DNA from: Sulfolobales archaeon Acd1
GTDB taxonomy: Archaea > Thermoproteota > Thermoprotei_A > Sulfolobales > Sulfolobaceae
DNA length: 64,000 nucleotides
NCBI GenBank assembly: GCA_000389735.1
Contig: APJY01000001.1
Coordinates: 1-64,000 of the forward strand
Direction of reading: 5' to 3'
Positions 24,494-33,148 of this stretch are shown here, one piece after another. A program made the translations under genes and the position numbers. A model generated the notes under the pieces. The model saw only the letters and a list, made by a program, of their open reading frames with translations. It was not told the DNA's origin and did no database searches. The stretch's first letter is position 1. The number at the start of each line of letters is the position of its first letter.

Positions 24494-27400
24494 ATGATTC
24501 CCAAAGCTTTAGCGCTTCTCGTCCTGCTCTCTACCTTATCTCCCTTCGTAACACAGCTTCAGCCTCACGTTTACTACGTCGGACCTCAGCTCCTGGGCCA
24601 AAAGATCGGCCCCCTCAACCCCCTGACCCCTATCACTATAGTCGCCTTCATCCCTCCAAAGGACTATCAGCAGCTCTACCTTGAGGCTCAGATGTTAGGC
24701 AACGGCCAGTTAAACCTCAGCAAGTACCAACTGTTCCAGAAGTTCGGTGACACCGAGAAGGCTGAGGAGGTGGCCAAATACCTCAAGTCCTACGGTATGA
24801 CGGTTCAATACGTGACCCCAATGATGGTGATAGCTTACGGGACGGCACAAAGCGTGGAGAGGGCTTTCGACGTCGACCTATACCTTTACAACTTATCTGG
24901 AGAGATATACTACGCCCCGGCCGAGACCCCTCCGTTCATCCCGCAGTTAGACGGCGTAACGGTATTCGGCCTAACGAACTTCACGAGGGTAACGCCTATG
25001 TACTACCACTTGACTCTGGGGTACTTCGACGGCGGCAAGTTCGTTCCGACACTTAACGGAACGAACTTCCACATAGCTTTCCAGCCCCTTTCCTTGCCTC
25101 AAATCGCACAAGCGTATAACGTAACCCCTGGGGGCAAAGGAGTTAACGTGGCCGTCATAGACCTCTACGGGGATCCCACCATTTTCCAAGACCTGCAGGC
25201 CTTCGATAGAGAATACGGGCTTCCTCCTGCGAACGTAACGGTCGTCCCGCTGGGTCCCTACGAGCCGGAGTTGGGAGTCAGTTCGGGCTGGGCGATAGAG
25301 ACTGCCCTTGACGTTGAGACCGTACACGCGATGTCGCCTTACGCCCACATCTACTTAGTGGTAGCGTCAAGCGGTGACACCCTTTTGGCTTCGATTCCTT
25401 ACGTCGTCTCCGCCCTCAACGTCAGCGTGGTCTCAATGAGCTGGGGTATTCCCAATAACCTGATCGCGGCAAACGGTATGTACATTTACTTCATGGGCCT
25501 GGAGTTCCCCAACATCCCGTACTTCGACTACTGGTTCGCCCTGGGGACGGCTTTAGGGATGACGTTCTTCGCGTCCTCGGGCGACGGCGGGGCCTTCTCT
25601 TCCACGATGACCCCCTTCGGAGGGACTAGCTGGCCCTCCAGCTCCCCCTTCGTTGTCTCGGTGGGCGGAACCTCGCTTTATCCCCAACTGGTGAACGGCT
25701 CCTACGGGCACCCGCATTCTAACGTCGCGTACTCTTACGAAACCGCCTGGTCCGTCATGCCGTTCAACTTCCCAATTATCGCTGGCGGAGGAGGGGTTTC
25801 CGGCAACGAGCCTAAGCTCCCGTTCCAGCCCGTTAACGTAAGCTCCAGGGCGACGCCAGACGTCTCGGCTGACGCCAACCCGTTTACTGGAGGGGTCATC
25901 GTCGTCAACGGGGTTGAGCTCGTGGTAGGTGGGACGAGCATGTCCGCTCCTACTTGGGCTGGCATCGCGGCCGACATAATATCACAAACCCACAGGGAGT
26001 TGGGCTGGTTCCTTCCAACGCTTTACGGGATTTACATGGATCCGAATCTCTACTCTAAGGCCTTCCATCAGATAGCCTTCGGCTTCAACGGGGCCTTCTA
26101 CGCCCACGAGGGTTACAACCTGGTAACGGGTTTGGGGAGTCCGGACTATTATTACCTTCTTAAGTCGGTCAACGAGACCCTTAGCACTCCGAGGCTAGAG
26201 ATCTCGGTCAGTACCTTCGCCAAGGGGGCCTCTTTGCCCTGGTACGGCGTAAACCAGACCTTCACGATAGTGGCCTACGTGACCGGGCCTGACGGGGAGA
26301 TAGTCAGGTCGGGAGGCTTCAAGGCGTATATCTACACTCCCGAGGGCTACTTGACGGAAGTGCCGCTTCACTTCAACGGCACCTATTGGGTGGGGCGCTT
26401 CACAATTCTCCCCGTCGCGCCTGGCGGTGAGTGGCTTATTTATGTCAATGGCAGCGCGGACAACTTGACGGGTTACGGAGCCGCCCTAGTGGACGTAGGC
26501 CCATCCGTCACGATACTCGAGCCCGTCCCGTTCCCCTTCAATGATTACCTACCGCCCTACTTCCCTCAGGCCGTCGTAATTCTAGCGAGCAACATTGACG
26601 GCACCCCCCTAAACGCCTCTCAGATCAAGTCGAGCCTGGTGTACAACGGCAAGCCAGTCGTTAACTTAACCTTCATAACGCCCCCTAGAGCTCTATTCGG
26701 GCTCCCTTCGTCTCCCCCTGGGTTATACGTGGCGTACTTCTCGATAATAACGGGGATGCCCCAAGGGGTTTACACGCTGTGGGTTAACGGGTCGGGCTTT
26801 GACGCGTTCACTTACGTCACTGTCGGCTTGAACCTACTCGCTGTCGCGTGGCCTCAAGTGATTGGCCCAGAAACTGTCGTGTCCAAGAGCGCTAACATCA
26901 CGCTGTTCACGCAGACTTTCTCCACCGACACGGGGTTAGGGCTCTTCTCCTCCAACGTCACGGCTTACGTTTACAGTCCTTCAGGGAAGCTCGTGAAGGT
27001 TGTGAAGCTTTCCCCTGCACCGGCGACGACCCAGTTCGGCGTGATTTACGCCTTCGGTCTCCAGGAGGGTAACTTGTCCGTTGACCTCAACCAGAGCGGC
27101 TGGTACAGGGTGGAGGTAATAGCGACTTATAACTCTACGGCGGGGGTGGAGGTGGGTAATTACACGACGTGGTTCTATTACACGCCTCAGGTCCTCAAGG
27201 TGAACGTAGAGCCCTTGGGCAAGGTTTACGCTGGCGAAACCGTTCCGGTCAGCGTGAGCATAACTTATCCTAACGGAACCCCAGTGAGTTCAGGCAACTT
27301 CGTCGTCAACATAGTACCGTCGAACCTGTACTCCTCCGCCTTGATATACGAAGAATACAACGACTTACCCTTAGCCTATAACTCCACAAACAAGACTTGG

Positions 27401-28021
27401 ACGACGGCAGTGACTTTCCCCTCGCAGTTGAACGAGAGCCTAACGGGAATCGGGGGTAACACCCTATCCCTGAGCGGTCAATGGTACGTCGAAGTAATCG
27501 GAGTTTCCCCGTCCGGAGTAGCGGATTCCTACGTTCCTGTGACGGTGGAGCCCTACACGTTCCTTTACGCTGACGTAATTACCCCCGCTAACCTAACTGC
27601 TCTCACCACTAACGGAGTGCTCTTCGGAGTCGCGAGCCCGGTGCTGACGGTAATAAACGTGAGTAACCTAACGATAGAATCCTCGGATCTCGGCTATCTG
27701 AAGCTCGTTAACTCCAGCGTGACCATAATTAACGCCAAACTGAGCACGCTCGAAGCCGTCAACTCTGACGTGACGGTCGTGAACTCCGTCTTCTCTAACA
27801 GCCCAGTGGGCATAATCGCTAAGGGCTCTAAGGTGGTCGCGGTCAACCCCCAGTTCGTCAACGTCAGCCAGGCTGTGCAGTCAGTAAACAGCCAGATAAC
27901 TATGTACCCGCAGGACCAGCTATCCTCGCTCTCCAGCAAAACGACGGTCAATACTGCGTTGACAATCGTCGCCCTGATATTGGGAGTAGTCGCCTTAATC
28001 GTAGCCTTGAGGAGGAGGTGA
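24494..28021 (+). CDS. Secreted, membrane-anchored S53 (sedolisin/kumamolisin-type) acid protease
   Basis: 1175 residues. A signal peptide (residues 1-20) is followed by a pro-kumamolisin activation domain (about 30-180) and the S53 catalytic domain: ExxxD pair Glu269/Asp273 in GWAIETALDVET, oxyanion Asp364 in SSGDGG, nucleophile Ser482 in GGTSMSAP, and the calcium-site region near LVTGLGSPDYYYL. After about residue 570 come several Ig-like domains, then a short repeat run (SDLGYLKLVNSSVTI, AKLSTLEAVNSDVTV) resembling a small beta-helix, and a C-terminal anchor (TIVALILGVVALIVAL then RRR). S53 enzymes work at low pH, which suits an acidophile's exterior. It is six bases from the PNGase gene. 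Confidence 0.92.
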   Translation: MIPKALALLVLLSTLSPFVTQLQPHVYYVGPQLLGQKIGPLNPLTPITIVAFIPPKDYQQLYLEAQMLGNGQLNLSKYQLFQKFGDTEKAEEVAKYLKSYGMTVQYVTPMMVIAYGTAQSVERAFDVDLYLYNLSGEIYYAPAETPPFIPQLDGVTVFGLTNFTRVTPMYYHLTLGYFDGGKFVPTLNGTNFHIAFQPLSLPQIAQAYNVTPGGKGVNVAVIDLYGDPTIFQDLQAFDREYGLPPANVTVVPLGPYEPELGVSSGWAIETALDVETVHAMSPYAHIYLVVASSGDTLLASIPYVVSALNVSVVSMSWGIPNNLIAANGMYIYFMGLEFPNIPYFDYWFALGTALGMTFFASSGDGGAFSSTMTPFGGTSWPSSSPFVVSVGGTSLYPQLVNGSYGHPHSNVAYSYETAWSVMPFNFPIIAGGGGVSGNEPKLPFQPVNVSSRATPDVSADANPFTGGVIVVNGVELVVGGTSMSAPTWAGIAADIISQTHRELGWFLPTLYGIYMDPNLYSKAFHQIAFGFNGAFYAHEGYNLVTGLGSPDYYYLLKSVNETLSTPRLEISVSTFAKGASLPWYGVNQTFTIVAYVTGPDGEIVRSGGFKAYIYTPEGYLTEVPLHFNGTYWVGRFTILPVAPGGEWLIYVNGSADNLTGYGAALVDVGPSVTILEPVPFPFNDYLPPYFPQAVVILASNIDGTPLNASQIKSSLVYNGKPVVNLTFITPPRALFGLPSSPPGLYVAYFSIITGMPQGVYTLWVNGSGFDAFTYVTVGLNLLAVAWPQVIGPETVVSKSANITLFTQTFSTDTGLGLFSSNVTAYVYSPSGKLVKVVKLSPAPATTQFGVIYAFGLQEGNLSVDLNQSGWYRVEVIATYNSTAGVEVGNYTTWFYYTPQVLKVNVEPLGKVYAGETVPVSVSITYPNGTPVSSGNFVVNIVPSNLYSSALIYEEYNDLPLAYNSTNKTWTTAVTFPSQLNESLTGIGGNTLSLSGQWYVEVIGVSPSGVADSYVPVTVEPYTFLYADVITPANLTALTTNGVLFGVASPVLTVINVSNLTIESSDLGYLKLVNSSVTIINAKLSTLEAVNSDVTVVNSVFSNSPVGIIAKGSKVVAVNPQFVNVSQAVQSVNSQITMYPQDQLSSLSSKTTVNTALTIVALILGVVALIVALRRR

Positions 28022-28027
28022 GGGACA

Positions 28028-29881
28028 ATGAGGAGAGAACTCCTAGTTTTAGTTTCGATCGCGCTCCTGTCCTTCGCCGTAGTGCCCACCCTGATTCTGG
28101 TACCTACCAGCTCGTCGCAAACCTCAGACTTAGGAGGGATCGCCTCTCAGCGGCCGATGATCCTGAAGTTCGCGGGCTTCGGCGACCCCGGCATCAAGGG
28201 GTTCTACTCCTTCCAGGCCCTACAGTACCCCCATCCTAACGCGACTCCCATAACGATAACTGTAGCCAATGACGTCGTTTTCAACAACACCGGCCTCACT
28301 CCGTACAACGCGACCGTCTACGTGCCTCCGGGGAACTATAGTCTGATCCTGCTGAACGTGAGCGTGAACGAGACCGGAGGTAATCAGTTCGACAGGACGA
28401 TTTATATCTACGCTAACAACATAACGGTCTTCTGGGGGTCGACACAGGAGATCCTTAACTCGACCGCTGAGGTCGACTTGACGCTGTTGGAGAACTTCCT
28501 GAGGGGGAACGTGACCTTCAAGATCGTCCTTCCAAACTACTACGATAAGCAGCTCAACGTAACCGGCGTCTACAAGGTGACCGTTAAGCTCTTGCTTTAC
28601 CCGGGCAAGGCTCCCTCCAACCTCCCCACCTACGTTATACCGTTGTTCTACAACAAGAATCTCACGTACCCGATGGCCGTCCTGAACCCCTCACAACCCA
28701 ACGTGACTCAGGCGGTGAGCTTCCCCAAGGGCACTTACAACGCGATGTTGGTGCTTTACGTCAAGGGAGGCGGGTACGACGAGTTCTGGTACGCCTCGTT
28801 ACCGGCGATAAGGAACTTCCTGGTGTACTACAACGGCTTCCTCGCGGGGGTGATTCAGCCTTATCCGGTCGTCTATACGGGAGGGATAAACCCGTTCTGG
28901 TGGAAGCCCGTGACCTCCATAAACACGCTGGCGTTCCACACCCCTCAGCTGATCCCCTTAACGCCCCTACTAGCTTTAGGTAACGAGGGCAATCTCACGG
29001 TCGTTGTATCCAACCTAGTTGAGTCCTCAAATATCCTTCAGAGCCAAGACCTGAGCTGGGACGTCTCAGGCTACATCCTGGTCTGGAACTCGAGCAATAG
29101 CTTGATTAACGCCACGTTCCTCAAGGCGTATTCATACTACTACGACAGCGGGCCCGAGATAGGCTCCTTAGGGTCGGGCTACAGTTATTCGGAAGGGGCT
29201 AAGTACCTCATAGACTACCAGACCCTCCTCAAGTTCCCCAAAGGTTACGTAATCGCGAGTTACACCTCTTGGGGAAGTACAGAGGCCGACCAGTCTTTCA
29301 ACGTTGAGCACGAGATAGCCTCGCTCGAGGAGTTCAGCTACGTGAATTACTCGAGCGGAGGGCTGTTCGCCTTCAATTACGCTTCATCCATTAGGAACTC
29401 ACTGAGCCTAGACCTCTCGGCCTTCGCGGCCCAGATCTCTTCAGCCACTTCACCCCCGATAAACTACTCCTATATACAGAACGGTACCCTCCACATATAC
29501 ACACAATACGAGAGCTCAATGAGGGCTTCCGGGTTGATCGTACAGACCGACCTTAACGAGAGTCTCGAAACCCTAGGAGGCTTCGGCGGGAAGATTACGG
29601 TAATAAACAGTTACGGCGGGGCTGTACTCGACAAGCTTTACAACAACTACGCAGTGACCACGAAGACCCTGACGGCGCTCCTGAACGTTAACGGCTACGT
29701 GGCCAACGAGACGGTGAGACTCGTGGGGCTACAGAACTCCACAGTGAACCTCACAGGCTTCTATAAAGCGAGCGAGGTCCAGGTAAGCACTACCTATTCC
29801 TCTCCTGGCTCTCCGCAGTACTCGATAATGGATATCCTGATAAACGTCGTTTTGAGACTTATAGAACTCTTTATTTTCTGA
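28028..29881 (+). CDS. Peptide N-glycosidase A (PNGase A)-type deglycosidase, secreted
   Basis: 617 residues with a signal segment (LVLVSIALLSFAVVPTLIL). Family hallmarks of Pfam PNGaseA are clear: an N-terminal jelly-roll region (TVYVPPGNYSLILLNVSV), FPKGTYNAMLVLYVKG, DEFWYASLPAIRN, the strongly conserved VVYTGGINPFWWKPV, and a second beta domain (LSWDVSGYILVWNSS). The enzyme cleaves N-glycans from glycopeptide Asn. The C-terminus ends in a hydrophobic helix (MDILINVVLRLIELFIF) that may tether it. It is six bases behind the S53 protease gene. The pair suggests digestion of heavily N-glycosylated surface or environmental proteins outside the cell. Confidence 0.85.
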   Translation: MRRELLVLVSIALLSFAVVPTLILVPTSSSQTSDLGGIASQRPMILKFAGFGDPGIKGFYSFQALQYPHPNATPITITVANDVVFNNTGLTPYNATVYVPPGNYSLILLNVSVNETGGNQFDRTIYIYANNITVFWGSTQEILNSTAEVDLTLLENFLRGNVTFKIVLPNYYDKQLNVTGVYKVTVKLLLYPGKAPSNLPTYVIPLFYNKNLTYPMAVLNPSQPNVTQAVSFPKGTYNAMLVLYVKGGGYDEFWYASLPAIRNFLVYYNGFLAGVIQPYPVVYTGGINPFWWKPVTSINTLAFHTPQLIPLTPLLALGNEGNLTVVVSNLVESSNILQSQDLSWDVSGYILVWNSSNSLINATFLKAYSYYYDSGPEIGSLGSGYSYSEGAKYLIDYQTLLKFPKGYVIASYTSWGSTEADQSFNVEHEIASLEEFSYVNYSSGGLFAFNYASSIRNSLSLDLSAFAAQISSATSPPINYSYIQNGTLHIYTQYESSMRASGLIVQTDLNESLETLGGFGGKITVINSYGGAVLDKLYNNYAVTTKTLTALLNVNGYVANETVRLVGLQNSTVNLTGFYKASEVQVSTTYSSPGSPQYSIMDILINVVLRLIELFIF

Positions 29882-29902
29882 CAGCCGTTAATCCCCGCCA
29901 AG

Positions 29903-30817
29903 GTGTCGTTGAGTCAGTCCGAACTCAGGGAGAACGCCTTCGCCATACTCGAGAAGGCGAAAGACCTAATGCTCGACCTGTATAAGCGAAGGCCTCACAT
30001 CGGTCCCTTCGAGTCCAAGAGGGTGGCGTTCGTCGGTGACACCCACGGCGCCTTCGAAGAAGTGACCAAGTTCGTCCTAGGAGCGGTCTCGAAGGAGGTG
30101 GATCTGATAGTCTTCTTGGGCGACTACGTGGACAGGGAACCCCCTAACGGTTTGGAGAACCTGCTAGCAATACTCAAGGTGTTCGCCGACTCCAAGGGGG
30201 AAAAGGTGGTCTTCATCAGGGGCAATCACGAGAGCCCGTTGACCAATTACTATTACGGGTTCTACGACGAGGTGACCGTTAAGCTCGGCGGAGGGGCTTA
30301 CGAGAAGTTCAAGGAGTTCTTCTCGCTAATGCCCATAAGCGCGGAGGTGAACGGCTGGTTCGTGGTCCACGGCGGCCTCCCTGGTTTGCCCGACCAGGAG
30401 GGTAAGATGGAGCTCGCCATCAGGAGGCCCAGCGAGATAAACGAGAAGGTGAGCTTGCCCGACGAGAACCCTGACAACCCCATCGCCTTACAACTGCTCT
30501 GGAACGACCCGAGGGAGATGAAGGAATACGATTTCCTCCCCAACATGAGGGGGGACGGGATTTACTACTTCGGCGTCAAACCGACCGAGGAATTCCTTAA
30601 AGGTGACAACCTCAAGGGGATCATAAGGGGGCACGAGGTCGCGAACGGGGTCAGGGTGCTGATGGAGGGGAAGGTCATAAACGTCTTCTCGAGCGTTTAT
30701 CACGGCGAGAGTGCTGGAGTGTTGATCCTCGAGGGAAACGAACCGAAGGAAGTAATCCTCATCAACCCTAACGGGGACGTGCTAAGGCTACCATATGGCC
30801 AGGTCCAGGGCTATTGA
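29903..30817 (+). CDS. PPP-family serine/threonine protein phosphatase (PP1/PP2A-like)
   Basis: 304 residues from GTG 29903. The metal-binding motifs are complete: GDTHGAF (about residue 46), GDYVDRE (about 75), RGNHES (about 106), HGGLPG (about 152), and a late GHEV His. Its size fits archaeal PP1-arch enzymes. It is cytosolic and removes phosphate from Ser/Thr of proteins, with dinuclear metal. It starts 21 bases after the PNGase stop, so it could be transcribed with the protease/deglycosidase genes, although its role there is not obvious. Its 3' end overlaps the convergent CBS gene by 30 bases. Confidence 0.9.
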   Translation: MSLSQSELRENAFAILEKAKDLMLDLYKRRPHIGPFESKRVAFVGDTHGAFEEVTKFVLGAVSKEVDLIVFLGDYVDREPPNGLENLLAILKVFADSKGEKVVFIRGNHESPLTNYYYGFYDEVTVKLGGGAYEKFKEFFSLMPISAEVNGWFVVHGGLPGLPDQEGKMELAIRRPSEINEKVSLPDENPDNPIALQLLWNDPREMKEYDFLPNMRGDGIYYFGVKPTEEFLKGDNLKGIIRGHEVANGVRVLMEGKVINVFSSVYHGESAGVLILEGNEPKEVILINPNGDVLRLPYGQVQGY

Positions 30818-31180
30818 GCCTACCGCTTTCAGCATGTCCTTCGAGGATACGACCCCTACTAGATCCCCTTCGTCGTTTACAACGACCAGGTGCCTTATGT
30901 TCCGGGAGACCATGAGGGATAGGGCCGAACTGACGTCCTCGTCTTGTCTCACCTTAACAGGGTCGTAAGACATCACCTTGGTGACTGGGGTCTCAGGGCT
31001 GAGTCCGTCAGCTACGGCGTAAACCAGGTCACGCTCAGTTATTATCCCTACCGGCCTGTTTCCCTCCGTTATTACAACCGAGCCCACGTCGTTCTCCTTC
31101 ATGAGCTTGGCTACGTCGCTTAGAGTCGCGTTCAGGCCGGCAGTCACGGGTTTCCTCTTTATTAAGTCCCTCACTATCAT
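30788..31180 (-). CDS. Two-CBS-domain protein
   Basis: 130 residues from ATG 31180, consisting only of a CBS pair: VTAGLNATLSDVAKLMKEN with PVGIITERDLVYA, then VKVRQDEDVSSALSLM with DLVGVVSSKDML. Such proteins sense adenine nucleotides or related ligands, usually as regulators. A longer open frame (to 31213) runs into flippase-remnant DNA and is not likely used. A paralog lies at 34679-35080, and a decayed piece of that paralog lies just upstream, at 31681-31838. The 3' end overlaps the PPP phosphatase gene by 30 bases. Confidence 0.82.
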   Translation of the reverse strand: MIVRDLIKRKPVTAGLNATLSDVAKLMKENDVGSVVITEGNRPVGIITERDLVYAVADGLSPETPVTKVMSYDPVKVRQDEDVSSALSLMVSRNIRHLVVVNDEGDLVGVVSSKDMLKAVGSIALDLAIW

Positions 31181-31190
31181 GTCCTCACTT

Positions 31191-31838
31191 TCAAGTAGTC
31201 TCCGATCCCCCAATAATAACGTTTTTCAGTTCCCTTATAGTCTTCAGAAGGAGTGTTCTGGTGAAGCCGTCAAGGACGTATGCCAGGCCTAGGTAAGAAA
31301 GCCCGGCCACGATGACCAAGGCCAGGGCTTTCCAGACGGAGCTCACGAAAGACAAAGGCATCATTGTGACTAGGGCTGAAGTAACTCGTAAGCCAGCCCG
31401 CTCATCGCTCCAAGGGTGAGGTTCAGGAGGATTAGGCCCCCCACTGCCTTCCCTTGGGCCGCGAATTTGGAGATCATATAGGACAAGGCGTTGCTCGGGA
31501 CGGAGAACAGGCCGGTGATGTAGATGAAGACGCTCTGCCAGAGGCCGAAGAGCTCGAGATCGATGTGACTGAGGTGATGGGCGACGAGATAGGAGAAGGC
31601 GAAGGAGAGGGGGGACCCAAGGAACCTGAGTGCCAGGTTGGTGAGCCCAACCCTAATGACGCTTGTCCTTCCTTTGGTCATCAGCTACACAAACTGCCCG
31701 ACAGTAGTAGATTTTTCGGCTGTTACCAAGTTCTGTCTCGCGTTATCGTTAACGAATGTCTCGGACATTACGATTAATTTTGTAGAAAAGGAGATTATTA
31801 AATGCGTAGCTTCTGGTACCTCGCTTCAACTCGATGAG
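31191..31838 (-). pseudogene. Decayed copy of the flippase + CBS gene segment, with two internal deletions
   Basis: 31201-31375 matches 33149-33323 (flippase 3' end), 31372-31680 matches 34332-34640 (flippase 5' end), and 31681-31838 matches 34993 to about 35150 (CBS 5' end and the last codons of guaAb), with scattered substitutions. So relative to the intact copy, about 1012 bp and 352 bp are missing. Each deletion joint falls on a short shared sequence (AGGGCT and CATCAGCT). The 3' end here reads NVIIGGSETT then TGA, which is probably the native flippase C-terminus. Confidence 0.85.
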
Positions 31839-32004
31839 GTTTCCTTGACTCTCATTTCAGTGTGTTTTTAAAAACTTCTTTATTGAGACGAGCTCTCCGA
31901 ATCGGCCCTCCGAGAAGAAGAGTGAAACGGATAGCGGAAACGTTTTTGGCGTTCTGATGAGTAAGACTAAACGAAGAGAACGAGTCTGATTCTTCCCTAC
32001 ACTA

Positions 32005-32028
32005 AAGGGAGAGGATTTCCGCTCCCTT
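32005..32028 (-). terminator. Candidate hairpin behind the AT-rich glycosyltransferase
   Basis: AAGGGAG (32005-32011) and CTCCCTT (32022-32028) form a perfect 7-bp stem with a 10-nt loop, 44-67 bases beyond the glycosyltransferase stop. It may end or stabilise that transcript. The rest of 31839-32057 shows no gene. Confidence 0.3.
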
Positions 32029-32057
32029 AATTCCCATCTTTATAAGTAGACAGTTAA

Positions 32058-33148
32058 CGAGGAAGAGGGTTCTAAAGGTTAAATTCTTTACATTCAAGCT
32101 TATCCTTTAAAACAGATGATAGCTTAATTATGTCGAATCCCTCTAAGGTCTTTACATATCGCAATCCGTTATCATTACATATAAACTTTCTCACTCTCCC
32201 TACTTTACTCGGCAGTTTTTCATCTATAATCTTATCCAAATTATATGCACTGAAGAAACCCCAATAACCACCGAATAAGAAGTACTTATCATTAACTCCT
32301 ATCTCCTTAAGATCGATCATCTTATCAAGTGCTGACAATATTGTGCCAACTCCGTTATTATATTCCCTATAGTTTCTATAAATCCCTATGAGTTTGGCGA
32401 GTATATAAGAAGGAGCATTAATAAAAATCTTATATTGTAATGAGCGTTTAGAATACACTACGTTCATATCGCTCCAGTTATATCCCAAACCCCTAATAAC
32501 GTCCAACTTGTTTCTGAACCTCCTAGCGTAGTATTTCAAACCTTTAGCATATCTCCTTTCCCTATCTAGCTCATTACGTAACTCGGCATGAGTGAGTGCG
32601 GGAATAAAATAATCGAAGCCGACTCTGGAAACGATCTCCCAATCCTCAGCCCTGTTTAAATCTCTCCAACCCCCTTTCTCCAATATGGTCTCTCTCTTAA
32701 CAACGAACCCGTTAACTAAGTTTACTAGAGTTCTCTTATCTCTCGGAGCCCATTCTAGGATTTTATGAAAGCTCTCATTGTACCTCATATCCAAGTCGAA
32801 GTAAGTTGTAATACTGTTCTCTGGACAATGTTTTAAAGAATAGTCTCTACCCTTACCCCTAGTTGATTTCAGCCTATATAGAATTAAATTATAATCCTTT
32901 TTCAACCCTTGTAACCTCTCCCATGTGCCATCTGTGGAATAATTATCAGTAATCACTATGGTAGAATCGCTTCTCCAAATGCTTTTCACACTCTCCTCTA
33001 ATGTCGAAACATTGTTGAAAACCGTTGCGTAAATACAATAATTCACACTCTGCATCTTTCTTTGTGCTATAATAAAATTTTCCCTTATCGAACCACGGAT
33101 AATCTTTAAGTATTGGCCGAACTCTTCCTCGCCAGAGAGGCGAGATTT
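32058..33148. mobile_element. Possible inserted AT-rich block carrying a glycosyltransferase, with imperfect terminal inverted repeats
   Basis: CGAGGAAGAGGGTTC at 32058-32072 is mirrored by GAACTCTTCCTCG at 33119-33131, with a two-base gap. Between them the DNA is markedly AT-rich and encodes one glycosyltransferase. At 33148/33149 the flippase sequence departs from its decayed copy, so the block appears to have replaced the flippase's original 3' end. No transposase is present, so this could be a passive exchange instead of a transposon. Confidence 0.35.
32072..33055 (-). CDS. Family 2-like glycosyltransferase
   Basis: 327 residues with a GT-A fold start: NYCIYATVFNNVSTLEESVKSI, then TDNYSTDGTWERL and the DxD-type motif YFDLDMRYN (about residue 92). 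No membrane segment is clear, so it is cytosolic or peripheral. It transfers a sugar from a nucleotide donor, probably for surface glycans, given the adjacent flippase. Codon use is AT-rich, unlike its GC-rich neighbours, and the block has imperfect inverted-repeat ends, so acquisition is likely. Its start lies about 50 bases from the flippase stop on the same strand. Confidence 0.78.
   Translation of the reverse strand: MQSVNYCIYATVFNNVSTLEESVKSIWRSDSTIVITDNYSTDGTWERLQGLKKDYNLILYRLKSTRGKGRDYSLKHCPENSITTYFDLDMRYNESFHKILEWAPRDKRTLVNLVNGFVVKRETILEKGGWRDLNRAEDWEIVSRVGFDYFIPALTHAELRNELDRERRYAKGLKYYARRFRNKLDVIRGLGYNWSDMNVVYSKRSLQYKIFINAPSYILAKLIGIYRNYREYNNGVGTILSALDKMIDLKEIGVNDKYFLFGGYWGFFSAYNLDKIIDEKLPSKVGRVRKFICNDNGLRYVKTLEGFDIIKLSSVLKDKLECKEFNL

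Noticed and set aside
31951-31992. Possible C/D box small RNA (TGATGA and CTGA about 27 bases apart)
   Set aside because: Only one box pair, the C box lacks the purine, and there are no C'/D' boxes, so chance is likely.
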